Shown: in pieces, positions 18,723-27,144 of the stretch | Numbering within the stretch: the stretch's first letter is position 1 | Layout: each line of letters starts with the position of its first letter | From: Melioribacteraceae bacterium | GTDB lineage: Bacteria > Bacteroidota > Ignavibacteria > Ignavibacteriales > Melioribacteraceae | DNA: 64,000 bases | Direction: 5' to 3' | Assembly: GCA_019638015.1 (NCBI GenBank) | Contig: JAHBUP010000001.1 | Location: 1,706,424-1,770,423, forward strand | Translations under genes and position numbers: made by a program | Notes under the pieces: model-generated | Seen by the model: the letters and a program-made list of their open reading frames with translations, nothing else | What the model was told of the DNA's origin: nothing | The model's database searches: none

Positions 18723-19365
18723 GCAGAATCAATAAAATTAGGCAAGCCAGTAAAATCCATCCAATTCCAATTATATACTCGGGGATATCTAATATTATTG
18801 AAAGATGAGTAGCATCGCTAATGTGAGTTCTATTAGAAAAAATATCAGTTCTCAGATCAAATAAAACATAAAATAGACTCAATAAGCCAAGGTACTTTAC
18901 AATAAATTCAGATATCGACGAATTGATTGAATAGATTAGAATCATAAAAATTACCGCAGCCACTATAGCTGAAACAGAAAAAATTAAATCGAAAAAAATA
19001 ATAGCGGAAATAAAAAGAATAAGTGACACCACCGGCAAAATATATTTTGCTGCTTTTTTATTCATTCCGGAATAAAAAATGAGCGCACCAAAAAGAAAAC
19101 TCCCAATGTAGCCGGATGATGCAATCAATAACTCATTTCCTCCCTCAATCTCGGAGACTCCTCCCAAATCAAAAAAGATTTTGATTGATTTTACCTCGCC
19201 CAAAGTGGCGATTGCCATTAATGCGTGGCTCAGTTCATGAAGCATCACTGTGAATAATTTTACTGGATAAATTATGGAAGAATCCCAGAAGAGAAGGGCA
19301 ACAAATGTTAGTAGTACTAACAAGCCTGCTTCGATATATTTCTTATTTTTATTTGTGATTGTCAT
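18697..19365 (-). CDS. M50-like integral membrane metalloprotease
   Basis: Protein of 222 residues with several membrane helices and the zinc-binding motif H-E-L-S-H-A-L (H43, E44, H47) at the end of the second helix, as in the M50B family, which includes bacterial homologues of the site-2 protease. G-G-V-S-E follows. A clear second ligand motif (L-D-G type) is not obvious, so proteolytic activity is not certain. It is transcribed towards the UMF1 gene, and the last 26 nt overlap. Confidence 0.72.
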   Translation of the reverse strand: MTITNKNKKYIEAGLLVLLTFVALLFWDSSIIYPVKLFTVMLHELSHALMAIATLGEVKSIKIFFDLGGVSEIEGGNELLIASSGYIGSFLFGALIFYSGMNKKAAKYILPVVSLILFISAIIFFDLIFSVSAIVAAVIFMILIYSINSSISEFIVKYLGLLSLFYVLFDLRTDIFSNRTHISDATHLSIILDIPEYIIGIGWILLACLILLILLKLYLKKF

Positions 19366-19432
19366 AAAAAGTGAGCCAAAAATAAATAAAAAACTTGATT
19401 AATAAGAGGTATGATTATTATTTTAGGGGCGT

Positions 19433-19505
19433 GCGGGCGTAGCTCAGCTGGTAGAGCATTAGCTTCCCAAGCTAAGGGTCGCGGGTCCGAATCCCGTCGC
19501 CCGCT
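19433..19505 (+). tRNA. tRNA-Gly (anticodon CCC)
   Basis: Full cloverleaf: acceptor GCGGGCG pairs with CGCCCGC, the D-arm contains AGCTCAGCTGGTAGAGC, the anticodon stem is TTAGC/GCTAA with loop TTCCCAA (anticodon CCC), and the T-arm is GCGGG-TCCGAAT-CCCGT. The discriminator base is T. CCA is not encoded. Confidence 0.96.
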
Positions 19506-19584
19506 CAAAAAAAAATACAAGTCGTTTGGAATTCTAGAGTAAAAATTCTATAATTGGGTCGCAAAATTTTGAAATTATGTTAAT

Positions 19585-19630
19585 GGGAGTTTAGCTCAGG
19601 TGCCTGTTCCGCAACGCGGGAGTTCAGGTG
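19585..19630 (+). pseudogene. tRNA-Val-derived fragment with internal duplication
   Basis: The first 15 nt (GGGAGTTTAGCTCAG) are identical to the 5' end of the intact tRNA-Val 90 bp downstream, but no anticodon or T-arm follows. GGGAGTT and CAGGTG recur at 19618-19630 without the intervening TAGCT, and a CCGC-AAC-GCGG hairpin lies between. It cannot fold as a tRNA. A remnant of rearrangement at this tRNA locus is the likeliest reading. Confidence 0.5.
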
Positions 19631-19674
19631 AATGACTTTTTTCCACAATTGTTCTAAAGTTAAAAAATTACTTT

Positions 19675-19749
19675 GGGAGTTTAGCTCAGCTGGTTCAGAG
19701 CATCTGCCTTACAAGCAGAGGGTCATTGGTTCGAATCCATTAACTCCCA
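19675..19749 (+). tRNA. tRNA-Val (anticodon TAC)
   Basis: The acceptor stem GGGAGTT pairs with AACTCCC. The D-arm is TAGCTCAGCTGGTTCAGAGC, the anticodon stem TCTGC/GCAGA holds loop CTTACAA (anticodon TAC), and the T-loop is TTCGAAT. The T-stem has one apparent T-T mismatch. Discriminator A; CCA not encoded. A terminator follows directly. Confidence 0.95.
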
Positions 19750-19753
19750 CTCT

Positions 19754-19789
19754 AAAAAGCCCGAATTTGTTGAAAGTTCGGGCTTTTTT
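19754..19789 (+). terminator. Intrinsic terminator after tRNA-Val
   Basis: AAAAAGCCCGAA and TTCGGGCTTTTT form a 12-bp stem with an 11-nt loop and end in a T run. It could also work on the minus strand because of the flanking A run. Confidence 0.93.
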
Positions 19790-19809
19790 GTTATATGGAA
19801 ATTAACCTG

Positions 19810-19842
19810 AAAAAAGTGTAACACAAACTGTAACACTTTTTT
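19810..19842. terminator. Symmetric A/T-flanked hairpin, probable bidirectional terminator
   Basis: AAAAAAGTGT at 19810-19819 and ACACTTTTTT at 19833-19842 are perfect inverted repeats with a 13-nt loop. TGTAACAC is also directly repeated inside. On the minus strand it lies at the end of the integrase remnant, so it was probably that gene's terminator. Confidence 0.7.
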
Positions 19843-19957
19843 ACTGCTTTGTCTCATCAATTAGGTCATTTAACGAAAAATCCATTAAAGATTCTCTGAT
19901 TCGCGCTACATTAAATTTTATATAATGTTGATCAACCAATTGAATACCCAATTGATG
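19841..19957 (-). pseudogene. C-terminal remnant of a tyrosine recombinase (integrase)
   Basis: A minus-strand frame of 38 residues ends at the TAA on 19843-19841 and begins H-Q-L-G-I-Q-L-V-D-Q-H-Y-I-K-F-N. The spacing from the histidine to the tyrosine, followed by I-K-F-N and an acidic C-terminal helix, resembles the end of Bacteroidota tyrosine integrases, where this tyrosine is the nucleophile. An in-frame stop lies directly upstream (19960-19958), and further in-frame sequence continues only to about 19999. Position next to tRNA-Val, a common integration site, supports the call. Similarity was judged by eye. Confidence 0.5.
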
Positions 19958-20350
19958 TTACAGCTTTTTATAAATAAAATCTTGGTCATATAAATTCATC
20001 ACATAGAACTGTGGTGATTCACCTCAAAAAGTATCCCTTTAAAATTAATTTTAATTGCTTACTCAAATTCCATTCATTAATTTGTATTCCGTAGAATTGA
20101 TGAGCAGATTATAAAAATAAATATCAAAATCTGAATCATGATAATTCAAATAAGCTACATAGAAGCTGAACAAAGTGATAATGAAATTGTTTGTAATATG
20201 CCAAATCCGAAAATCGTATCCTCATTTCTATTACTAAAAATTGTAACAATAATTAAACATTCAAGAAAGCTTTAAAGAAAGGAAGAGTATCTAAATAACA
20301 AATTATGTGTTAAGCCATTACCGCATGGCTCCTTACACCTGGAGGACAAT
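19958..20350. other. AT-rich intergenic region without recognised gene
   Basis: About 390 bp between the integrase remnant and the first T9SS protein gene. I see no open frame with family resemblance. The last 15 bases hold a strong ribosome site (GGAGG at 20341-20345) for the gene starting at 20351. A leader transcript is likely, but no clear promoter box was found. Confidence 0.5.
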
Positions 20351-23300
20351 ATGTCACCAAAAAAGCCTCACCTAATTCTTATCACAATTATTTCATCACT
20401 ATTATTTCTTAACGTAACAAAATCCCAGACCATCACTTCTACAACTACCGGAGGTCCATGGACCGCCACAGCCACTTGGGTTGGCGGTGCTGTTCCATTA
20501 GTGGGTGCCGATGTTGTTATTAACGGGCCGGTAGTATGTTACACTGGAAACACATGCAATAATTTAACTATTAATTCTGCTGGCTCTTTATACAATGGTG
20601 TTGGTTATGCTTGGCCTGAACAAGTTATAACTGTTAATGGTAATATTATTAATAATGGGATAATTAGGAATGAGGGGGGAAACGGATTAGCGATTAAAGT
20701 CAAAGGAAACATTACAAATAATGGAACGTGGACCTTCAAGAGAATAGAATTAATTGGAACAAATCAGACACTTACACTCGCCAGCGGTAAGAAATTTGAA
20801 AACTATATTTTAGTTGATGCAACAGCAAAATCAAAATTGATTGCCGGCTCTGATCTGACTTTTACCTCGAGTGTGAATCTTAGTAAATCTACTCTTGACA
20901 TGAATAATCACAATCTTTTTTTGATTGGTTCATCAGCATCAATTACGAATGGTACTGCAATAAATGTAAGAGATATTATGGGGACCAAACTTAGTGGTTT
21001 ATATCCTGTTGTTTACGATGTTATTTATGATGGTATAATTAACTTACGGGGTTTGCTGAGAGTAGATTATGGGGTAACATTTAAGGGTAATATCACAAAT
21101 AATGATACTCTTGAAAATTCAACGGGTTATGCTCATCCCGAAAAAATATTAAAGGTAGTTGGAAATTTTGATAATAAGGGATTAGTAAGAGATGGTGGAA
21201 GTAATGGGTTTGTAGTAAATTTAACCGGCAATCTGACCAACAGCGGTCAATGGGTTCAAAAAAGAACTGAGCTAAGTGGAAACTTAGACCAAGTATTAAA
21301 TCTAACAGCAGGCAAATCATTTGATTCCTATTTTGTTGTTAAGGACTCAACCGGATTAGTAAAAGCCGGATCGAATCTAATCGTTACACGTACGTTTGAT
21401 TTAAACAAAACAGTATTTGATATGGGGAACTATTCACTTACATTAAAAGGTGATGGCTCATATGTTACTAATGGTACTGTGATAAATGCTAAGGATTTAA
21501 TTGGAGTGCATATTAATGGGCTCTACCCGGTTGTTGAAAATATTATTTATGACGGAAACATAAATCTTAAGGGATTACTCCGTTTCAATTGGACGGTAAC
21601 ACTGCGTGGAAATATTACTGTAATTGACACAATTCAAAATTCAACAGGTTATGCTCATCCAGAAAAGGTATTAAAAATAGTCGGCTCTTTTACTAACAAT
21701 GGATTAGTACGAGATGGAGGAAGTAACGGTTTTGTTTTGGATGTAACCGGAAATATTATTCGCAACAAAAATCCATTAAATAAACGTGTGCAGCTTTCTG
21801 GAGATGGGAAAAGAACTGTTGATCTTACCGGATATGCGGGCACTATTTCAGCTAATGGTACTAATGTGCAATTAAGTGGTGTAAATTATCTTCCATATCT
21901 CTCAGTAACTGCCGGAACAAATTGTGAGATTTCAGGAGATGGTATTTTATACCTAAAAGATGGGGTTTCAGGTATTCTTATCAATAAAGGCAGAATTGTT
22001 AAATCAAAAAATATAGTAACTACTGGAGATCATTCATATTATAAAACTACTGTTAGACTTGCGGCCATAACCGCGCTTGATTCTTTAAGGGTAGAACAAT
22101 ATGGTAATCAGGTTCACTCTTCATTTGCGAATGCGCTTAAAGCATATTGGAAATTAATTCCGCACCCCGCTAATTCTACACTTACAATTGATCAATTGAC
22201 CCTCTATTATGATGATATCCAAGTTGGAAATAATGATGAATCTACATTACAAGTTTTTCATTCTTCAGATGGAGCGCAGACATGGAAACAAATTTCGACA
22301 CCAATTAGTATTACACGCGATCCGGCTAATAATTGGGTAAGAATAAACAACGCTCCAATATCGGGGGATTTTGTACTCTCTTCATCAGCAAATCCATTAA
22401 CTGTCATTCCATCTATTGTTGTATCAATAATTGGAAGATCTCAAATACGTGTTGGACCGCCGAATCGATATACAATTTATTATGTTAATAATAGTGATGT
22501 TCCTGCCGATGATTTTCTTTTAGCGATTAATACAGGAAGCCGTGTTCATATTTTGAAATCAGAACATCCTAGAGCAGATGGTAGTGTTGAAATTATTCCG
22601 GCTGACAGTTTATTCTATGAAAAAGAGGACACTACTCTTGTCTTTTATGTTGCTGGATTAGCACCACGCGAGGAGAGAACATTTGATATTATCGCAACAG
22701 CAGATAATGTTGGATTATCAAAGGCGAATAGTGCAATGTTCATAGACCCGGCAAGTATAACGGTTGCAACTGTTGCTGTTTGGGCCGCCAAAGCCGCTGC
22801 AGTTTATGTTGCTGTTAAAACTATTGATTATGTTGGAACTAAAGCTAAGGAATCCTTGGAGTTAACTCCTCAACAGAAAAAAGCATGGGAACAGGATATT
22901 GGTAAAATACCAGAGGAATTAAAAACGAAAGAGACAAAAAAAGAATGGGCAGCAAAAAAAGTTGGAACAAAAATAATTGAAAAAGGGATGGGAATAGTTG
23001 GTGGAGGTGTTGATCTTGTTAGAGCTGTCGGAAGAAATATTTGGAATCTTAAGGATAATTTGAGACGAAAGATTTTCTCAGCTATTCAAAGTGATCTTGA
23101 AGTTCCCAAGGAGGAAACTATTGATGGGAATACTTATAAAACAGACATTTCTGGTGTAAATACGAAAACAACACAACGTGTAACTTCATGGGACCCGAAT
23201 GAGAAAATTGGTCCTACCGGGTTTGGCGATAAAAAATTTATAACAACTGCCGGTAAAATGAACTATCAAATTCTATTTGAAAATAAAAAGGAAGCTACAG

Positions 23301-24205
23301 CACCGGCTTATAAAATTGTTATTATAGATACGTTGAATTCAATTTATGATCCTGAGAGTGTTGTTTTTGGAAAAACAAGTCATGAAGGTGATTTATATAA
23401 TTGGATTATCACTCGTGAAGGAAATATTCTTAAATGGGAAATAGAAGGTATTGAACTGCCGCCAAACGTAACTCCGCCTGAAGGTGAAGGATATGTTACA
23501 TTTACGGTGAACACAAAAGAAAATTTGCCATCGGGCACTGAAATAAAAAATAAAGCGACAATCACTTTTGATATAAATAAACCTATTGTTACAAATGAAT
23601 ATGTAAACAAACTCGATTTTACCGCACCGAAAACTACAATGCTTCCTGCTGTTAATATTGGCTCAAAGGATGAAATTTTAGTGCTTTGGAACAGTGATGA
23701 TGGGGTAGATGGGTCCGGGATTGAATCAACGACTGTTTTTATGTCGGTTGATAATGGTCCTTATACTTTCGCCGGAAGTTCTAGCAATGATTCATTGTTC
23801 GTAAAAATGGTGAGTGGAACGCATACTTATTCATTCTATGGATTATCAAAAGATAATGTAGGAAATGTTGAGGCAACTATGCCTGAAGTTGTTATGGCGA
23901 GCGGAACAACATCAGTTAAGCCGTTCGATGATACTATTCCGGTAAAATATTCACTCGAACAAAATTTCCCTAATCCTTTTAATCCATCAACTACAATAGT
24001 GTTCTCTATTCCGGTAACAGGAAATGTTTCATTGAAAATTTATAATGTCTTAGGACAAGAAGTTGTTACTTTAGTTAATGAGGAATTAAATGCCGGAAAT
24101 TATAAAACATTATGGTATGCACAGAGTATATCTAGCGGAATTTATTTTTATAGATTAGAAACAAATAATTTTACTCAGACAAAAAAACTGTTGTTACTTA
24201 AATGA
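20351..24205 (+). CDS. T9SS-secreted repeat protein with DUF7619-like domain
   Basis: Exported protein of 1284 residues: signal peptide (1-25, ending near T-K-S-Q), repeats, spacer, conserved domain, sorting domain. A repeat of about 175 residues occurs two and a half times between about 65 and 495, marked by N-S-T-G-Y-A-H-P-E-K and G-L-V-R-D-G-G-S-N-G-F, and probably forms a beta-helix. An Ala-rich hydrophobic stretch with charged helices follows (about 800-900). S-W-D-P-N-E-K-I-G-P-T-G-F-G near 946 marks a domain resembling DUF7619. The end (1199-1284) is a T9SS type A sorting domain (Q-N-F-P-N-P-F-N-P-S-T-T-I) without the palindromic insertion found in neighbours. Function unknown; adhesion or surface role inferred. 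Confidence 0.85.
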   Translation: MSPKKPHLILITIISSLLFLNVTKSQTITSTTTGGPWTATATWVGGAVPLVGADVVINGPVVCYTGNTCNNLTINSAGSLYNGVGYAWPEQVITVNGNIINNGIIRNEGGNGLAIKVKGNITNNGTWTFKRIELIGTNQTLTLASGKKFENYILVDATAKSKLIAGSDLTFTSSVNLSKSTLDMNNHNLFLIGSSASITNGTAINVRDIMGTKLSGLYPVVYDVIYDGIINLRGLLRVDYGVTFKGNITNNDTLENSTGYAHPEKILKVVGNFDNKGLVRDGGSNGFVVNLTGNLTNSGQWVQKRTELSGNLDQVLNLTAGKSFDSYFVVKDSTGLVKAGSNLIVTRTFDLNKTVFDMGNYSLTLKGDGSYVTNGTVINAKDLIGVHINGLYPVVENIIYDGNINLKGLLRFNWTVTLRGNITVIDTIQNSTGYAHPEKVLKIVGSFTNNGLVRDGGSNGFVLDVTGNIIRNKNPLNKRVQLSGDGKRTVDLTGYAGTISANGTNVQLSGVNYLPYLSVTAGTNCEISGDGILYLKDGVSGILINKGRIVKSKNIVTTGDHSYYKTTVRLAAITALDSLRVEQYGNQVHSSFANALKAYWKLIPHPANSTLTIDQLTLYYDDIQVGNNDESTLQVFHSSDGAQTWKQISTPISITRDPANNWVRINNAPISGDFVLSSSANPLTVIPSIVVSIIGRSQIRVGPPNRYTIYYVNNSDVPADDFLLAINTGSRVHILKSEHPRADGSVEIIPADSLFYEKEDTTLVFYVAGLAPREERTFDIIATADNVGLSKANSAMFIDPASITVATVAVWAAKAAAVYVAVKTIDYVGTKAKESLELTPQQKKAWEQDIGKIPEELKTKETKKEWAAKKVGTKIIEKGMGIVGGGVDLVRAVGRNIWNLKDNLRRKIFSAIQSDLEVPKEETIDGNTYKTDISGVNTKTTQRVTSWDPNEKIGPTGFGDKKFITTAGKMNYQILFENKKEATAPAYKIVIIDTLNSIYDPESVVFGKTSHEGDLYNWIITREGNILKWEIEGIELPPNVTPPEGEGYVTFTVNTKENLPSGTEIKNKATITFDINKPIVTNEYVNKLDFTAPKTTMLPAVNIGSKDEILVLWNSDDGVDGSGIESTTVFMSVDNGPYTFAGSSSNDSLFVKMVSGTHTYSFYGLSKDNVGNVEATMPEVVMASGTTSVKPFDDTIPVKYSLEQNFPNPFNPSTTIVFSIPVTGNVSLKIYNVLGQEVVTLVNEELNAGNYKTLWYAQSISSGIYFYRLETNNFTQTKKLLLLK

Positions 24206-24244
24206 TGATTTTTACACATTCGACATTGTCTTGTTGAGTTGATA

Positions 24245-27139
24245 ATGAGGAAATTATTAATAATTGCTCTTTTTATAAGTGGAGTAGTTTTGCCAATTGC
24301 CGGACAGGAGATAATCTATTTATCTCCTGCACCCGGCTCAACATTCAATCCTTCAGCATCTACTGTAATCATTAAATGTTCAAATCAGATAATTGAATCA
24401 AGTCTTTACGAAAATATTATTTTTGTTATCGGTTCAGAATCGGGGAAGCATACTGGCAAAATATTATTAGCTGATGATAAACAGACAATTATCTTCAAAC
24501 CGGATGAACATTTCTTACCAGGGGAAATGGTTGAAGTGTTCATAAATGAAGGAATCAAAACTATTGATGGGATGTCAGTTCCTCCCTACAATTTTGAGTT
24601 TTCCATTGAACCTAAAATTAATGAGCAGATCTATACACTTTTTCGTACAAGTCTCGAACCACAAGTTAGAAATAAATTAAGTTCAGAAAATCACTTTACT
24701 GAAGTCCCTAAGATTAGAACCAGCATACTCAACGAATCAGCAATTGGAGAAGGTAAAATATTTTTATCAGCATATGGAGTAATTAACCAGACTTTTCAAA
24801 GTAACCCTGCAATAAATTCTTCATTGCTAATTGCAAATAATGATGGCTCAATTTTTTATTCGAAAGATATTGGTTCTAATAAAGGAGCTGGATTAACTGA
24901 TTTCAAAATGCATCCCAACGGATTAATGAGTTATCCAAAGGTTCTAAAAAATTACCAATGGACCGGCGGCGCTGAAGTAATACATATGGTTATGGATAAA
25001 TCATTTGCTGTGGTTGATAGTTTTCAGATGGGGAATGGATACACAGCCGAGACTCATGATTTTCAACTTCTTCCAAATGGTCATGCATTATTGATGGCTT
25101 ATTATTTAGTGCCTATAGATATTAGGTCAATTGTTCCTGGCAGTCATCCAAATGCATTTATTGATGGAGCAGTGATTCAAGTACTTGATGCAGATAAAAA
25201 TGTTGTGTTTCAATGGCGAACATGGGATTATATAAGCCCAAGTGTTATTCCCTGGAATATGGTGCCCGGTAATACTCAGCAAATAATAAATGTTTTTCAT
25301 CTCAACTCTGTAAGTCAAGATAATGATGGGAATCTTTTATTAGGAACACCGGGAATGGGATTAAAGGTCAGCCGGCAAACCGGAAAAATATTATGGATTA
25401 TTGGAGGAATACTAAACCAGTTTACCTTTTCAAATGTTGCTCATCAAGAAGCTGTGGGAGATTTTGGCGGACACACACTGCATCGATTAGAAAATGGAAA
25501 TATACTTGTGTTTGATAATTCACCGTTTCCTTGGCAGCCAGGTTACGGTCAAATTTCTTCTGAAGTTGCAGAGTATTCTATTGATGAAATAAATAAAAAA
25601 GCTGAACTTGTATGGAAATATAAACCGGAACAGATTATACCTGGTTGGCATGCAGGAAGCGCACAACGTCTTTCAAATGGCAATACTGTTATTTGCTGGG
25701 GCGGTCCTCCTAATGAGGGAAATGTGCAAATCCCAATAATGACCGAAGTAACGCAAAATGGGGAAAAAGTATTCGAACTTTTTTTTGAAGGTACCGAACT
25801 CGAAAGTTACAGAGCATTCCGTTTTGAATTAGATGAAGGGGAGCCAAGTATTGAAGTAACGAGAGATCAACTTCTTGCTCTCAATACTTATGAATTTAAA
25901 AAAGATGATTTTAACAATACCGGTATCGCAATTAAAATAAATGAGATGGAAAGTTTTGGTTATAATTTAATTACTGTTAAAAATTATTCCTTTGCTCCTT
26001 TAGCTCCTCAATTTGAGGGTAAAGCTCCGCTAGTAATTCCAAGAAAAATATTTATTTCAAGCTTTGGTATTTCGAGCATCAAGGCGGATTTGCGAATTGA
26101 TATTAATAATTGGGGAATAGTAAATCCTGAAAGTACAATTATTTATTACCGTAAAAATCAAAACAATGGAATGTTTGTTCCACTTGCTACCACATACAAT
26201 TTTGTTACCGGAAAATTGACCGCGAGTATTAGCTCATTCGGAGAATATATTGTTGCTAGTCCGGATTTATCATCACTACTATTAGCCCCGATCCCAAACT
26301 CTCCAGCTAATCAATCTTCAGTTAACTTTAAACTACCCGTTATCTTGACTTGGAGTCCTGTGGGTTTTGCTCTCAACTATTCATTGCAAGTATCTATGAA
26401 TGAGGACTTTACAAACCTTATCGTTGATGAAGAGTCACTACCCAATGCCAAATATAATCTGGGTTTACTATCATCAAACACAAAATATTATTGGCGTGTA
26501 AAAACACTCAATGATGCTGGTGAAAGTGATTGGTGCAACACTCAAACTTTTGAGACGATTCTTCCATTCATTAGAATAAAGAAACCGAATGGGGGCGAAA
26601 GGTGGCATATCGGTCTGGAATACTTTTTAGAATGGGAGGATAATATTAATGAGGCAGTGACTGTTACACTGATAAAGAATGATACTCCGATTAAGAACAT
26701 CAATAGCACAACAAATACATTTTATCCTTGGGAAATTGATTTAACTGCCCAACCTGCAAATGATTATAAAATCAAAATTGCTAGCATTACTGATAGTACA
26801 CTTTACGATATTAGCGATAATTCGTTTTCAATTATTGACACTGTAACGAGCATAAGTATTGATGACCGACTCCCGGACGAATTTACTTTATCACAAAATT
26901 ATCCAAATCCATTTAATTCAGAAACGATAATCAGCTTTTCACTCACCGAAGATCGTTTTACATCTCTCAAAATATTTAATTCACTCGGAGAAGAAATAGC
27001 GAATTTAGTAAATGAAGTATTGAGAAGAGGTAAATATTTCATTAAATGGAATGCCACTAATCAAACTTCAGGAGTCTACTACTATAAATTAATTTCGGGA
27101 CTGAACTCAATTACAAAAAAGTTAATACTTCTCAAGTAA
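24245..27139 (+). CDS. Arylsulfotransferase-like secreted protein with T9SS sorting domain (copy 1)
   Basis: Protein of 964 residues with a signal peptide, an Ig-like N-terminal domain (about 25-125), and an arylsulfotransferase/ASST-type beta-propeller (about 150-530). Typical propeller phrases are H-D-F-Q-L-L-P-N-G-H-A-L-L-M, F-H-L-N-S-V-S-Q-D-N-D-G-N-L-L-L and N-G-N-I-L-V-F-D-N. Fibronectin III-like and Ig-like domains follow (P-N-G-G-E-R-W near 780), then a T9SS sorting domain lacking the palindrome (I-I-S-F-S-L-T-E-D-R-F). True ASST enzymes move sulfate between phenols; catalytic residues were not verified, so it may only share the fold. ATG 24245 chosen. Copy 2 follows after 5 nt. Confidence 0.83.
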   Translation: MRKLLIIALFISGVVLPIAGQEIIYLSPAPGSTFNPSASTVIIKCSNQIIESSLYENIIFVIGSESGKHTGKILLADDKQTIIFKPDEHFLPGEMVEVFINEGIKTIDGMSVPPYNFEFSIEPKINEQIYTLFRTSLEPQVRNKLSSENHFTEVPKIRTSILNESAIGEGKIFLSAYGVINQTFQSNPAINSSLLIANNDGSIFYSKDIGSNKGAGLTDFKMHPNGLMSYPKVLKNYQWTGGAEVIHMVMDKSFAVVDSFQMGNGYTAETHDFQLLPNGHALLMAYYLVPIDIRSIVPGSHPNAFIDGAVIQVLDADKNVVFQWRTWDYISPSVIPWNMVPGNTQQIINVFHLNSVSQDNDGNLLLGTPGMGLKVSRQTGKILWIIGGILNQFTFSNVAHQEAVGDFGGHTLHRLENGNILVFDNSPFPWQPGYGQISSEVAEYSIDEINKKAELVWKYKPEQIIPGWHAGSAQRLSNGNTVICWGGPPNEGNVQIPIMTEVTQNGEKVFELFFEGTELESYRAFRFELDEGEPSIEVTRDQLLALNTYEFKKDDFNNTGIAIKINEMESFGYNLITVKNYSFAPLAPQFEGKAPLVIPRKIFISSFGISSIKADLRIDINNWGIVNPESTIIYYRKNQNNGMFVPLATTYNFVTGKLTASISSFGEYIVASPDLSSLLLAPIPNSPANQSSVNFKLPVILTWSPVGFALNYSLQVSMNEDFTNLIVDEESLPNAKYNLGLLSSNTKYYWRVKTLNDAGESDWCNTQTFETILPFIRIKKPNGGERWHIGLEYFLEWEDNINEAVTVTLIKNDTPIKNINSTTNTFYPWEIDLTAQPANDYKIKIASITDSTLYDISDNSFSIIDTVTSISIDDRLPDEFTLSQNYPNPFNSETIISFSLTEDRFTSLKIFNSLGEEIANLVNEVLRRGKYFIKWNATNQTSGVYYYKLISGLNSITKKLILLK

Positions 27140-27144
27140 CATCG

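Noticed and set aside
19585..19636. A third working tRNA at this locus
   Set aside because: Only the first 15 bases match tRNA-Val; anticodon arm, T-arm and acceptor partner are missing.
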